This document shows, one piece after another, positions 35,098 to 46,533 of a stretch of DNA of 64,000 nucleotides. A program made the position numbers and the translations under genes. Position 1 is the stretch's first letter; every line of letters begins with the position of its first letter. Source of the stretch: Neckera pumila (Eukaryota; Streptophyta; Bryopsida; Hypnales; Neckeraceae); the NCBI GenBank assembly GCA_963969595.1, contig OZ018416.1, positions 4,232,065-4,296,064 of the forward strand, read 5' to 3'. The notes under the pieces are model-generated. The model had not been told where the DNA came from, searched no databases, and saw only the letters and a program-made list of their open reading frames with translations.

Positions 35098-35152
35098 ATT
35101 CTTGGCTTTCAGTTGGTGAAAGGCTATGCCAGGTTCAATTCCTGCCAAGAAT
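35098..35152 (+). other. tRNA-like fold without anticodon arm (weak)
   Basis: The 9-bp ends ATTCTTGGC / GCCAAGAAT pair. Inside are a D-arm-like CTTTC-AGTTGGT-GAAAG and a T-arm-like CAGG-TTCAATT-CCTG with a standard 7-nt loop. There is no room for an anticodon stem (55 nt in all). It could be a tRNA-derived relic or chance. Confidence 0.25.
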
Positions 35153-35721
35153 GTAATGTCTTTTTTAGATTGTAAACCGGCAATTTTTTGACATTAGAGG
35201 ATTTTCACTTTTCAAATTTTCACTTCGAAGGAAATAGGCCGGTTACAAACTCATATTGGGGGCAAAAAACCGGAAAAATTCAGAGTTAAAAGGATGAAAC
35301 CGGTGCCCTCTAAAAAAAATCGGACCATTATTGTAGAAGGAGGATATCTACTAGTAGAGCTCCAAAATCTTCCCGAACGCTGTTAAGTACTGCATACTCT
35401 TGGCAGGATTGCAATGTCAAATGATCTAATAAATGGTTATATCAATCATTCACGGTTGTTGACCTGCCAATGCTTGACAAGAGTATGACATGGTCACACT
35501 TAATTCAAGATATTAAATACACTATTTGTTCCGGTTGAACGCTTGTAAAATAATTTAGACTCTTCTATGGATGCTAGGGTGCTAGAAGAATGGGTTTGGC
35601 AAGAAGGAAAATCTCATCCATCAAATGGCTGTAGAAATGGGACTATGGGAGGTGGGATGGAAGCTATCCCAAAAAATATGCTCATCATGGTTGCTGCATG
35701 TTGGTACAACACTCTGCATTA

Positions 35722-35804
35722 GGAAAAAGCTGAACCCTGGAAGAGGCCGTGAGACCTGAGAACGCAGGGAACGCAAGCCGAAGAAAAATAAAATAAAATA
35801 AAAT

Positions 35805-35843
<39 letters not shown>

Positions 35844-36199
35844 GACAGCGAACTGCAGGCGCGGAATGGCGCGGAACAGCAGGGAACAGTGCAGCTGAAC
35901 TGCTTAAAAAAACATTAAAATTTTTTTTTATTAAAATAAATTCAAAATTACAAAATTTTCAGATCTGACATGGCACTACACATGCCATGTCAGACTGCAA
36001 TCATTACAATTTTATTTTTTTATTTTTTTATTTTTTTTATTTTTTTATTTTATTAATATTTTAAATTGAAATATTTTTTAAATATTTTTTAAATATTTTT
36101 TAATTGTAAATCACTGTTGAGTTCCCTGGAGTTCCCTGGAGTTCCCTGGAGGGGAAGCTTACACTACGAAGCAGCCCCTTCTAGGGTTCATTTTTTTCC
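35722..36199. mobile_element. MITE, TA-GGAAAAA..TGAACC family, copy A
   Basis: 478 bp flanked by TA (35720-35721, 36200-36201). Left GGAAAAAGCTGAACCCTGGA; right reversed GGAAAAAAATGAACCCTAGA. It contains (AAAAT)4, a 35-base T run (35807-35841), an 11-bp perfect hairpin (35965-35975 / 35983-35993) and three tandem GTTCCCTGGA units (36121-36150). Copy B is at 43372-43755. Confidence 0.78.
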
Positions 36200-36201
36200 T
36201 A

Positions 36202-36564
36202 ATGTGTTTTATAAATACAAGACTTCAAGGTCGCCGGTTCCACAGCAGGCAATTTGAGTATATTTGAATCCTGAAGCAAAAAAATTTAATCAGTTGCAAT
36301 TGAGAGATTAGTCAACAGTTGAAAATCAGGACAATCATATCAAAAATGACATCTTTCAATGTATATACATGACCTTGATTATAATGACATTCTGAAAAAA
36401 TTAATATCCTACACAATTGTCTCACATTCACTCAAACTATTTATCTATCTTTTGACATGACTATTATTACCCTAACAGTCCAAGTAGATTAGAAAAAGGA
36501 GAATGTGAAATGCTAATGTTTTTTGGTGAGGAAGACATGAAGTAATTAGGCCTAGTTTTGTTAC
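36202..36564. other. AT-rich spacer
   Basis: Lies where the missing 3' exons of the GDSL pseudogene should be. No lipase coding sequence is recognisable here. Confidence 0.5.
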
Positions 36565-38380
36565 CATGTTTTTAAGGGGTTTTGAATGGCATTATCAAAG
36601 AGAGGGTAGATGTTGAACAAGATGAGTCTATATCCCGGCATGCTGTTCTTCATGTCCTCCAGCAATTCGTGGAATTGATTGTTGAAATCAATGAAAATGT
36701 CATTCTCAGATTGGACGCAACCTCTGCTTTGAAGGTGGAATGTGATGAATACAGCCCAAGGGGAGAAGACTAAGGATGGCGATATTGCAACCACCAATGT
36801 GTACAACTCCTGAGTGTTTATTGTCACAGAAAAAATACATTGACTCCAACCAACCAGTTGGAGCACCAATCCCTTTCACATTCTGTTGTAACAAACAAAA
36901 CAAACAAAAGCTCCGCAGTCAATTTACTATTCCTCATTTGAGTATTTTAGCACATCTGCAAGAAATTCTAACTTTCAAAATGAGATAGATAACTCAGTTA
37001 TGTCAATACTTTTCCAATCAACAATCAAAAGAACAAGTACATAACTGTTCAAAGATTGTACAATGTGTGCACATTGCAAGCTATTGTTGGTTAAGAAAAC
37101 CTGGCTTAACTTTGAATTTCTTACCTTCATAAGCAATTTTGACTATATGATAACGCCCTCTGATGCAATAGAGCTGTACTGTACTTCAGTACGTAGAGAT
37201 GAAAAATAAAGACTCTTTTGTTGATGGGTTTTTATGTACTGTAAAATGTCGTATTTGTTAGACGGCAAGATTTTCTCGAAATGGGCTCTCGTCCAATTGC
37301 CAATCTTTTGGTGCTATGAAATTTGTCATTTTAGCCACTATGATGACCTTTGCAAATAACCATCTCACATTGGGGTGCTGTAAATGGCCCTATGTATGAG
37401 CTTATTGCTTAACAAATTCTTGCTGGGGGTGCATGGACTGATTTAATGAGGTTAATATTGATTTTGTTGTGCTTATGGAATCGAATGCAAACTATGGGTT
37501 AATTTATTTAAGGAATTCGAAGCATGTACTACTGTATGCACCCATATGTTGTCAGTGCCTTCGAACCACCCAGACGCTGAGGATGCCAAGTTGACCCCGT
37601 GAGAATCGCTTGTCCATGCTTTCGGGGACAAATATGGAAGCTGGAAAGGGATTCCAAGTTTGAGAGCTGCAAAGATATCAATCAGCACCATTGTCACAAG
37701 TGCACACAATTAATGTCAGGGCACATAACCTTTGGCCAATGAAAGCAACAAAACACTTTCTTCTTCTTAAGAAGAAGAATCTTCAAGAGTCAATCATCCT
37801 TTAGAAGTTCAAACTTTCATAAGAGAATGCAGCACAACAGCAGACTCCTCCATATCCTCTGCATTAATCATAAATCAGTTGCACCAGAAATTCACTGAAC
37901 AGGCTCAAGAATTCATGAAATTGTGGGCTCGCACTAACTAAGCGTTTCGCAGCATCTAGTCAAATAAATCAAAATTGGGATACAAAATTGTAGCATATCG
38001 ATCATTTATATATGGGAAAGACTGCAGTGGTGAGGAATCTCGATCGGCGCCATTGCAAAAAGAGAAGCTTCCTCGATCATGTGTCGGAAGATTGCCGGAA
38101 GAGAGTTTGAAGGAAAGACACTTGAATGATAATATAAAATTTTGCTTACACATAATTAATATCCGTAGCAAGCAGACCATCCGTGAAGCGACCCGTGGGT
38201 TTAATTGCCTCCTTCGTAAATCATTCCGTAAGGCGGAAAATTCGACTTCACAGGGGTGGGCAAGTAGTTGTTGCCAGCATCTACAGTGGAATCACCGAAT
38301 ACCACCAGTGCAGGAATGAGTCCTAGCTTGAAGCTCGAGGGCATAACTTTGGAACTCGTAGTAGTGAAGTTGTTGCGATT
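36565..38380 (-). pseudogene. GDSL esterase/lipase pseudogene
   Basis: Three pieces in transcript order. (1) About 38200-38380: [18 protein letters not shown]...KSNFPPYG, the GDSL block with nucleophile Ser. It runs into a stop, while PTGRFTDGLLATD follows at once in another frame (about 38152-38198), so there is a small frameshifting insertion. (2) About 37550-37690: ALKLGIPFQLPYLSPKA...GVNLASSASGW, without a usable splice acceptor in the right phase. (3) 36565-36723: GCVQSENDIFIDFN... to YPLFDNAIQNPLKT. The central blocks and the 3' exons with the catalytic Asp-x-x-His are missing, and there is no clear signal peptide in frame. Plant GDSL lipases are secreted or ER hydrolases of about 350 residues. 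This copy is dead. Confidence 0.8.
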
Positions 38381-38458
38381 GCGAGCTCCCAATACTCCTC
38401 GTGCCAGAACTCCAAATGTTGCTCATCGAAACCATAGCAATGCACACACACGGACAAC

Positions 38459-38578
38459 CAAATGCGGACTTCACCATGACTTCCAAGCTTGTCGATTCCA
38501 TAAGCACAGCAAAATAGCAAACTTGAAACTTAAATCTATTCTTATGCAAATGCGGACTTCACCATGACTTCCAAGCTT
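38459..38578. repeat. 32-bp direct repeat 5' of the GDSL pseudogene
   Basis: CAAATGCGGACTTCACCATG and 12 further bases occur at 38459-38490 and again at 38547-38578, an 88-bp offset. A short local duplication. Confidence 0.9.
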
Positions 38579-38749
38579 TTGTGCAAAGAAGTGCAGCGGA
38601 GGGCCACCACCTGATGAGAAAAAAAGCTCATTGCTGTGATCCTTTTATCAGTCAGTGCCTGGTCGGGGACAGACAGACATCACCGGAACTGGGTTCAGGT
38701 CATTTTATGTTTTGAGACTGGTTTTAATGGTGAAAGGAACTACACTAAA

Positions 38750-38945
38750 TAGTGAAATTGGGTTGCGTTGACAATTAGGTTGGCTTACCCCAGAGACGTT
38801 ACCTCATGACTCATGACTCATGTCCAGATGGAGGCACAAGCTATTCTCTAATCCCGAGCCATGAATCAGTCAACTAACCCATGCAGCACACATGTTTCCC
38901 ACATCACTGGTCGAGAAATTAGTGTGGGCCAACCTAATATCACTA
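38750..38945. mobile_element. MITE, TAGTGAAATTAGGTTG family, copy C
   Basis: About 196 bp. Left TAGTGAAATTGGGTTGCG; right reversed TAGTGATATTAGGTTGGC. The interior includes CCTCATGACTCATGACTCAT and, reversed, ACTAATTTCTCGACCAGTG. It is related in inverted orientation to 48942-49165. TA at both ends fits a TA target. Confidence 0.75.
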
Positions 38946-41640
38946 TTCATTGCAGATATCTTTTGTGAGTTTGAGAGGAAGGGAATGGACTTAATGCTGG
39001 GTAGTTCCTTGAATTAAGAACGTCTAGATCAGTACTTTACGTTAGTCACATTCAGCATTAGACACACAAAGTTTTTTTAGTGTTGTAAAGGTGCAATTTC
39101 ACTTTCAGTCAACCTCATGTTTGTTAGAATGGCATGCACTTGTGCAGTAGCTAGTCTGAAACTTTAAGTTAGCTTTGCACCAGTCCTTAATTTGGGCTTT
39201 GCGTTTGAAGCTTTAGGCACTTGAATGTCACCAAATTGGTGTGCTGATCCAACAAGTATGGGCAGTTGAACTAGTCATTGTCAATTGGTTAAGATTACAG
39301 GCTCAAAATTGTGACATTCATCTCAAAAAGACAAAAAGTGTTAAAAATAGGACTAGAATCGATTTAAGTTTCAAGTTGCAGACCACAAAATGTGCTATTA
39401 AATTAAAGTTGTGGAATTTCTGCCAATTTTTAACGAAATTATCCTTACTTCCTGGCCAGGAGTGCAACTTGACTGTCGACAGTCAGATTTCTGGATGCAG
39501 TGAATGCCCATCGAAGAGTTTACTCATGACTATTGACATACAATGCCACTAGTTCGACTGCCCAAGTTCAAGCATAACCGGCTTCAATCCAATTCAATCC
39601 CAGGATGCTTGCCATCATGTTCATGCGGGGGGGTTTTCCTGATTTCCTTAATTGATCAGCAATTTTTGTTTTTGTTTTCTGAAAACATACTAGCTAACCT
39701 TTGGAAGCTGGAATGCTCATTCAAGCAGGTTATATGATATGACATTATAATGTTACGTTGTTTTCTGAAATTGAGAATGTCAAAGTTAGAGTGTCCTTTT
39801 TGGTTCATTGCAGAGCTCACATTAAAAACCCAACCTTGTACAAGATAATATAATCCTCTCTTTCTCAATTAAAGAACACATTTGTATTGAATGGACAACT
39901 TAGTGCTATGCATCATATCACTCCCTGTGCACATCATGTAACCTCAGGTGGTGTGTCTTTAAACTGCCCTTGCTCACCAAATTGCACTTACACATTGTCA
40001 GTGTTGAAATAAGGTACTATGTGGTGTTCAAATGGTGACATACCGACATTTATAGTTTTAGATGAGTAATTGAAGATTTGGAGAAAAGGAGGATGGTTAT
40101 TTGGTGCTTGTTTTTGTAGCTGCTTCTTTGAAATTAGTATGTCACTAAATACAATCCCTGTGGACTGTGGTTGCATTGTTCAAACAAAACTTAGATGCCA
40201 ATGTGTCAATGAAAGAGAAGAAAAATAAAATTGAGAAATTGATCGCATTTTGAATCCATGTGGGTTCATTTTTAGGTGTCAGTTTCGGTATGATTTTTGA
40301 ATCCCCAAAAGGGCAATAGTGAATTATCCTTGGTAATTTGCCGTAGAGCTCACACTGAGAACTCTGCATTCATTATCTCTTCAAACAATACCAAGCCTCC
40401 CTTCAGTGATTTTTAGGCAACACACAATGTAGGAGCACCCATAACCGTCAAATTAAGCAATTCAGCATAGTTAGAGGCAAATTCTGCTAAAAGAAATATT
40501 TTTTCTATATTAGCAATTGAAAATCATGAATTTAAAAAAAAATGGAATTTTTGGATAAGGCATCTAATTTCTACAAATTTTCAAAGTAGAACTCCCTAGG
40601 GCACCCTAATCTGCACTCTAATAAATTTGCCTTGATTCTAGCACCAAAATCTTAATAAATCAAAGCCCACCAACCACAATTAAGTTTAGACACAATTTTA
40701 AGGTAATTTTGGGGGCACTTTTATCCCTTAAGTTCCTTGAAAAAATTCCAAACATTTCCATCATGTGGATTGAAAGATATGAGAGTTTGAAATCACAGAA
40801 ATGCTATTTTGGTTCTTGCAAAATATCGGGCAGCTGCACTTCATAGGTTTGCTTTTCTATGAAAAAATGTCCAAAATGGTGGTGCTTCTTTGAATTCATT
40901 TTCTAGACAAGTTGGCTATATGCTTGAAAAAATTCAAATCATTTAGAATTTTGTAACATATAGGAAAAAAATAAGAAATACAAAGAAGCAGAGAATGATT
41001 CAAAATACAAAATTGTTAAGAATTTAATTATGGAATTGAAAGTTTTCAATCCCAGTGGTTGCAATGTTCTAATAAACAATCTACATCCCATAATTTTATT
41101 TATTTAAAAAACATTGAAACTAAGTAAGATAAAGGAACTCAAAGTCTATTTTAGAGTAGAAAATCCATAACTACTTGCAAATGAAAACTCCTCATAACTT
41201 TTGACTCATTGATCAAAATGGAATGATTAGAAGTTTTCCAGGTTTATATAACTCAAGAAAACTAATTTCAAATTTTATTTCTAAAAAAAGTGAGCGAATG
41301 TATTTTTTTGTTTTCATTAAAAATTTCAAGAAATTACAACAAATATTGAAACCACAAGAGCCAATTTGAAATCAATTTTGTCCCTTGAGGGGACGATGGG
41401 ACTTTAAGGATTAAGGCCTTAGGATTTAAGTTAGTGTCCAACCCAATTCAATGTCACACAAATCCATATTTATTGATCTTACATTGCTACATCTAAGATA
41501 AAATAATAGGATTAATACATTGGTGGCACAAACTCTCCATATTTAAACCACAACTACAATGTAGGTCAAAATTTTCCAATATTTCTAAGACCACTATTTC
41601 AAAATTTATAGTTCCTTAAAGCCTTAGAGATTCTTCTGCC
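38946..41640. other. AT-rich intergenic, nothing recognised
   Basis: No gene. Open frames such as 39241-39552 (+), 39656-39868 (-) and 40145-40369 (-) have no recognisable protein content. Old transposon debris is likely, but no ends could be defined. Confidence 0.45.
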
Positions 41641-41643
41641 TAA

Positions 41644-42561
41644 CCCCTAAAGGACCATTGTCCCTTTGGGGGACAAATGGGATTTCGAGCAGGTACCTAC
41701 GGGTTGAATTTTTGTCGTGATTTTCTGAAACCTTTTTTAGAGATAGAAAAACTTATAAAATTCGTAGGAATATCATTTTTTTTCAATTGGTGCCCAGGAA
41801 CAAAAGTTATGTCCAAATAAACTCAAAACAAGGGAGAAAGGTCAGCAAAAAAAATTTACAATTTTATTTTTTATTTTTTATTTTTTTCCTTGTAGATTAT
41901 AATTTTGTCTATTTGGAAAGCTTTGATTCATTTCATTTGGATTTTTTATGAGAAAGTTACGGACAATCTTGTTTTTTGGGCAATTAGAGCATCTTCTTGA
42001 AAAAAATAACTTGTAGAATTCATTGTGGAATGCAATTTTTGTAATTTAAGAAGAAAAAAAAGTTCCACAGGGTTAAGTTTTTGTGCTAGAACAATCTCAC
42101 CATTGGGATTAGTGCATTTTAATTCCATCTAAATGATATTAATATTTTAGATTTCCTTCTATCTTGTACCTATTTCTACTTAACAATTTTTTTAAGAATG
42201 AAAATTAAGCTTTTTTGAATTTCTTTTTTTTCCTTAGACTCTCAACTCAATTCTCCACTAGAAAGTTTTAAATCTCAAAACTCTGTACTGCAAAAAATTT
42301 AAGTTAAAAATGTTCAAAGTCAAAAAATCTAGTCCCGCAATGTGCTGAAAAACTTGTTTTTTTCACTTCAAACACAGATATCATGCAATCTATGCGGTCA
42401 AACATTTTGAAATTTTTCCACACATTCTCATACTAGTTAGGTATAAGATCCTACTGTTAGATGTGCAAAAGAAACAATTTTTAAATTTTTTTACTCTATA
42501 CTCTAGGAATGGCAGTTTTGAGAGTTTTTTTAGCAGAAAAAAGGCCTTGGTCCTTTAGGGG
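41644..42561. mobile_element. TTAA-family inverted-repeat element, copy P2
   Basis: 918 bp, exactly the length of P1. Ends CCCCTAAAGGACCATTGTCC and (right, reversed) CCCCTAAAGGACCAAGGCC. Left flank CTAA (41640-41643), right flank TTAA (42562-42565). Same orientation as P1; shared landmarks include GTTCAAAGTCAAAAAATC and AGTCCCGCAATGTGCTG. Non-coding. Confidence 0.8.
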
Positions 42562-42565
42562 TTAA

Positions 42566-43370
42566 TCATGCTATCTCTCTAAATACCCAATGTGAAGATC
42601 CATGACGAAGTAAATAAATCAAAGTATTCAACAAACTTTTCTGTTTTTCATCTTTCACTAGTATGGCTCTGAGAAATTAGTTTGAAACTATCAATTGTAG
42701 CTATAGGATAATTTTGTTATTTGAATAATTGCAATACAATTTGAATTCTAGTACATTACAATATTTTATCAACTTTGATATGAAAACTAGTTAGAAAATC
42801 ACATTTTTGTTCTTAGATTTCTACTTATATTCAAACCAGATCATAATTTCTTTATTTCACAATAATTACCCCCCCCCCCCACACACACACACACACAAAT
42901 ATAAAAAAATGATTGGATCCAAATAGTTTGAAGACATAGATGTTCTATTTCCTCAAAAGTGAAAGAAAATAATTACATGGTCAAATTTAGAATTAAGTTA
43001 TTCATTGCTCAATAGATGAAATCATTGAACTGCTATAATTATTTTAGAATGTTTCTTTTTCTTTTGGGAGAATGTATATAAATTTATTTAACGAATGGTC
43101 TTCATCACCCTCTTCATCCATACTTTCATGTTAATTTCATCTATTCCAATAGATGTAAATAGCTTTATTGCTCTAAAGGATATCTCTTTTTGCATTGTTA
43201 AAACTATTGAAATGCTTACTTAGATGGACCAATCAATGCAATTGTATCAATTAATTGAAAGGGAGAGGCTTATAATCCACATTGTTATTTTCCATGTAAC
43301 TCTTTGAAGAATTAAAAAATGCACTTCTAGATTTTCTTAATTTTCAAGAAGCACATTGATTTTAAACATT
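42566..43370. other. AT-rich spacer with a C12(AC)8 microsatellite
   Basis: A simple repeat at 42869-42897: twelve C followed by about eight AC. Nothing else is recognised. Confidence 0.6.
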
Positions 43371-43371
43371 A

Positions 43372-43755
43372 GGAAAAAATTGAACCTCAAAAGCGGCCGT
43401 GAGTATTCTTACCAATTTTTATACTAATTGCATGAGTATGAGAGCAACCACATCTTCATTATAGCCACCACTTGGCATGTGCTCCATCCTTTATGAAGAA
43501 GCCATCATGAGATTTATGATATCTTAGGAGTGGATTGGGTAATGATGACGGATTTGTGAGTTCATCATGCAATTCTTGGACAATTAGTGAATTAAGAAGG
43601 CTTTTCCCACTCACTAATTTATGAGTTCATGGAGATGGATTGGACAAATTTTTGATTCATCATAGAATTCTTGGCCTAATTAGTGAGTTGAAAAGGCTCT
43701 TCTCACCCAATTTTTTGCATTAGGAAGCGGCCTCTTTTGCGGTTCAATTTTTTCC
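43372..43755. mobile_element. MITE, TA-GGAAAAA..TGAACC family, copy B
   Basis: 384 bp flanked by TA (43370-43371, 43756-43757). Left GGAAAAAATTGAACCTCAAA; right reversed GGAAAAAATTGAACCGCAAA. It contains an internal duplication of about 110 bp (about 43530-43610 and 43640-43720; shared TTCATCAT, AATTCTTGG and AATTAGTGA). Same termini as copy A, with a different interior. Confidence 0.78.
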
Positions 43756-44084
43756 TAATCGAACCTTTTTGAAATCATAGATATTGCATCATTAAAAGAT
43801 ATCCAACATTTGGAGTTATGTTTGGCAACAAGGCAAGGTACAAACTTGTTGTAGAAATAACATCCCTTGTCACATCCATGATTGGACATGTGTTTCATAC
43901 TAGCAAGGTTATACTTTTACATTACCCACTTCTTCACAAAATACCTATGACAAGAGATGATGATGATATCTAAAGTAGAACCACCCATAACCGACCAAGA
44001 AGCAATTCTGACATGATTTAGAATAGTGCAAGGCAAATCCAATATTTCTAGAGGTGCATATATAGAAATGACGAGGATTGCAAA

Positions 44085-44829
44085 ATATTTGGTAGTTTTA
44101 TCTGCTAAGCTTTGTGGGAATAATTTCTTTTTCAATCGGTGCCTAAGGAAAAAAAAAGCTATGTCCAAATAAGCTCAAAATAGCATTCGTGGAGAGGCAA
44201 AAAAAAATTTGCAATTTTTTTAAAATTTAAAATTCTTTTTTTTTCTTATAGATTATATTTATGTCTATTTGGAAAGCTTCATTCCATTTGGATTTTTTAT
44301 ATGAAAGTTATGGACAATCTTGTTTTGGGGGCACCTAGAGCATCTTCCTAAAAAAGATAACTTGTACGATTCATTTCTATATGCAAATTTTACAATTTTT
44401 CAAAAAAAAAGTTCCACAAGGCTTAGTTTCTTTGCTAGAACAATGTCACCATTGGAATCAGTGTTTTTTAATTCCGTTTAAAAGATAAATTAATATTTTA
44501 GATTTTCCTTCTATTTTGTTCCATATTTCTACTTAACAATTTTTTAAAGTAAAAAAATTAAGTTTCTCTGATCTTTTTTCCCTAGACTCTCATCTCAATT
44601 CTCCTCCATAAAGATTTAAGGGTCAAAACTTTGTAGTGCAAAACATTTAAGTTAAAAATGTTCAAAGTCATAAAATCTAGTCCCGCACTGTGTTGAAAAG
44701 TTTATTTTTTTCACTTTAAATGCAGATATCTTGCAATTTGTGCGGTCAAAAATTCTGAAATTTGTTCCGCACGTTTCACACTAATTAGATATAAGATCAT
44801 ACAGTTAGATGTGCAAAAAAAAACATTTT
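44085..44829. mobile_element. TTAA-family element, truncated copy P4
   Basis: Interior sequence of the P family (GTCCAAATAAGCTCAAAATA, GTTAAAAATGTTCAAAGTCA, GATGTGCAAAAAAAAA) without either terminus. It stops exactly at the left TTAA of P3, which appears to have inserted into it. The right remainder of P4 is not found beyond P3. Confidence 0.7.
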
Positions 44830-44833
44830 TTAA

Positions 44834-45734
44834 CCCCTAAAGGCCCAAGGCCTTTTTCAGCCAAAAAACAGTGCCAGTACTGCCATTTTTATAGCAAAGA
44901 GTAAAAAAATTGAAAAATATTTTTCTTGCACATCTAGCAATAGGATCTTCTACCGCACTAGTATGAAAATTTCTGGAAAAAATTTCAGAATTATTGACCG
45001 CACAGAATGCAAGATATCTGCGTTTAAAGTGCAAAAACAAGTTTTCCAATACATTGCGGGACTAGATTTTATGACTTTAAACATTTTTAACTTAAATTTT
45101 TTGCACTACATAGTTTTGAGCTTTAAATCTTTATAGTGGAGAATTGAGATGAGAGTCTAAGGAAAAAAAATCAGAGAAACTTAATTTTCATACTTCAAAA
45201 ATTGTTAAGTAGAAATATGGTACAAGATAGAAGGAAAATCTAAAATATTAATTTATCTTTTAGATGGAATTAGAAAGCACTAATTCCAATGGTGAGATTG
45301 TTCTAGTAAGGAAACTAAACCATGTAAAACTTTTTTTTTGAAAAATTGCAAAAATTGCATTCCAAAATGAATCCTATAAGTTATTTTTTCAAAAAGATGC
45401 TCTAATTGCCCATGAAAACAAGATTGTCCTTAACTTTATCATAAAACATCCAAACAAAATGAATCAGAGCTTTCCAGATAGACAAAAATATAATCTATAA
45501 GAAAAAAAAAAAATGTTTGCAAATTTTTTTGCTGACCCCTCTTCCTTGTTTTCAGCTTATTTGGACATAACTTCTGTTCCTAGTCACTCGTTGAATTTTT
45601 CTTATTCCCACAAAGCTTAGCAATTTTCCTATCTTCAAAAGAAGTTTCAAAAAATCATGGCAAAAATTCAGCCTATAGGTATTTACTTGAAATTCCATTT
45701 GTCTGCCCTCAAAGGGACAATGGGCCTTTAGGGG
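44834..45734. mobile_element. TTAA-family inverted-repeat element, copy P3
   Basis: 901 bp, inverted relative to P1, P2 and P4. It is flanked by perfect TTAA on both sides (44830-44833, 45735-45738). Ends CCCCTAAAGGCCCAAGGCC and (right, reversed) CCCCTAAAGGCCCATTGTCC. Non-coding. It is the best-preserved target site of the family. Confidence 0.85.
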
Positions 45735-45756
45735 TTAACAAAGAAAGAAAACACTA

Positions 45757-46016
45757 GGTGGATATGTCCAAAATTGCACCGTGCCTAAAACCACCATCCT
45801 CACTTTGTATAAATATGTGTAGAAGAAATGATTTATAACATCTACCAAAAAATCTTTGATCCTTCATAACTTTTGCATAGGTTATCCAAATGTCGCAATC
45901 TTTGGTGCATTAGAACCTCCTTTCCTTTGCCAACAAGAAAATATGAAAATTTGACCGGTCTAATAATAGTAACTGGGCATAGTAGCAAAAAGTGGTGGTT
46001 TTGAGGGTACCCACCT
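45757..46016. mobile_element. MITE, AGGTGGGTACACCC family, copy M2
   Basis: 260 bp, starting 18 bp after the right TTAA of P3 and flanked by TA. The interior CATAACTTTTGCATA, GGTGCATTAGAACCTCCTTT and TTGCCAACAAGAAAATATGA is shared with M1 and M3. Right end reversed: AGGTGGGTACCCTCAAAACC. Confidence 0.8.
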
Positions 46017-46202
46017 TAGAAGAGAACCAAGTAACTGATTGTTACAGCTGAACATGAAACAAAGCTGCCAGAAGGGCTAGAGTGGTAGCACAGTTCATGC
46101 ATATTAGACTACAATGACAATGAACCAGACATGAGCCAAAGACTCAAACCGAAGGACAACCTGAAAAGGATTGTGAATTATGTAGCAAACAGTACAAAAT
46201 CA

Positions 46203-46285
46203 CTCCCTCTGTCTCAAAATAATACTCCAGTGTTTCTTTTGTATTTTACAAAGAAAAAAACGGTATTATTTTGAGACATAGGGAG
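46203..46285. mobile_element. Stowaway MITE
   Basis: 83 bp. Left CTCCCTCTGTCTCAAAATAA and right reversed CTCCCTATGTCTCAAAATAA are the classical Stowaway terminus (CTCCCTCCGT...). TA follows the right end (46286-46287); the left TA has become CA. It is practically one hairpin. Confidence 0.88.
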
Positions 46286-46320
46286 TATGGACCAATGTGT
46301 CTGAGGCAATTTTGACTGAT

Positions 46321-46400
46321 TGTGCAGAAATAAGTCCGCAATTTTTGGCAATTTTGAAGTGTGCAGAAACAAGTCTGCAATTTTTGGGCAATTCTGGAGT
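46321..46400. repeat. 40-bp tandem duplication
   Basis: TGTGCAGAAATAAGTCCGCA and TGTGCAGAAACAAGTCTGCA head two successive units (46321-46359, 46360-46400), each continuing ATTTTTGG...CAATT. Confidence 0.85.
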
Positions 46401-46533
46401 AATAATTTTGTGGGTCGGTAGCCAGTCACTTTCCACAAGTTTGAGCTGGTTCATGTCTCATTCAGTTCCATGAGCTACAAGAAAAGAAAAGACAACTGAA
46501 ATTGGCTTCAGATGGAGATTGAGTTCTAACTTA

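Larger units (their letters stand above)
34003..35331 (+). mobile_element. Degenerate hAT transposon with AACCGG subterminal repeats
   Basis: A hAT transposase remnant (34381-35035) is bracketed by clusters of AACCGG/CCGGTT: six CCGG cores in 34011-34190 and four in 35176-35302. Such subterminal hexamer clusters are where hAT transposases bind (compare AAACGG in Ac). Candidate ends are CTGTCCGA on the left and TCGGACCA on the right. No clean 8-bp duplication was found, so the borders are approximate. Confidence 0.65.
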
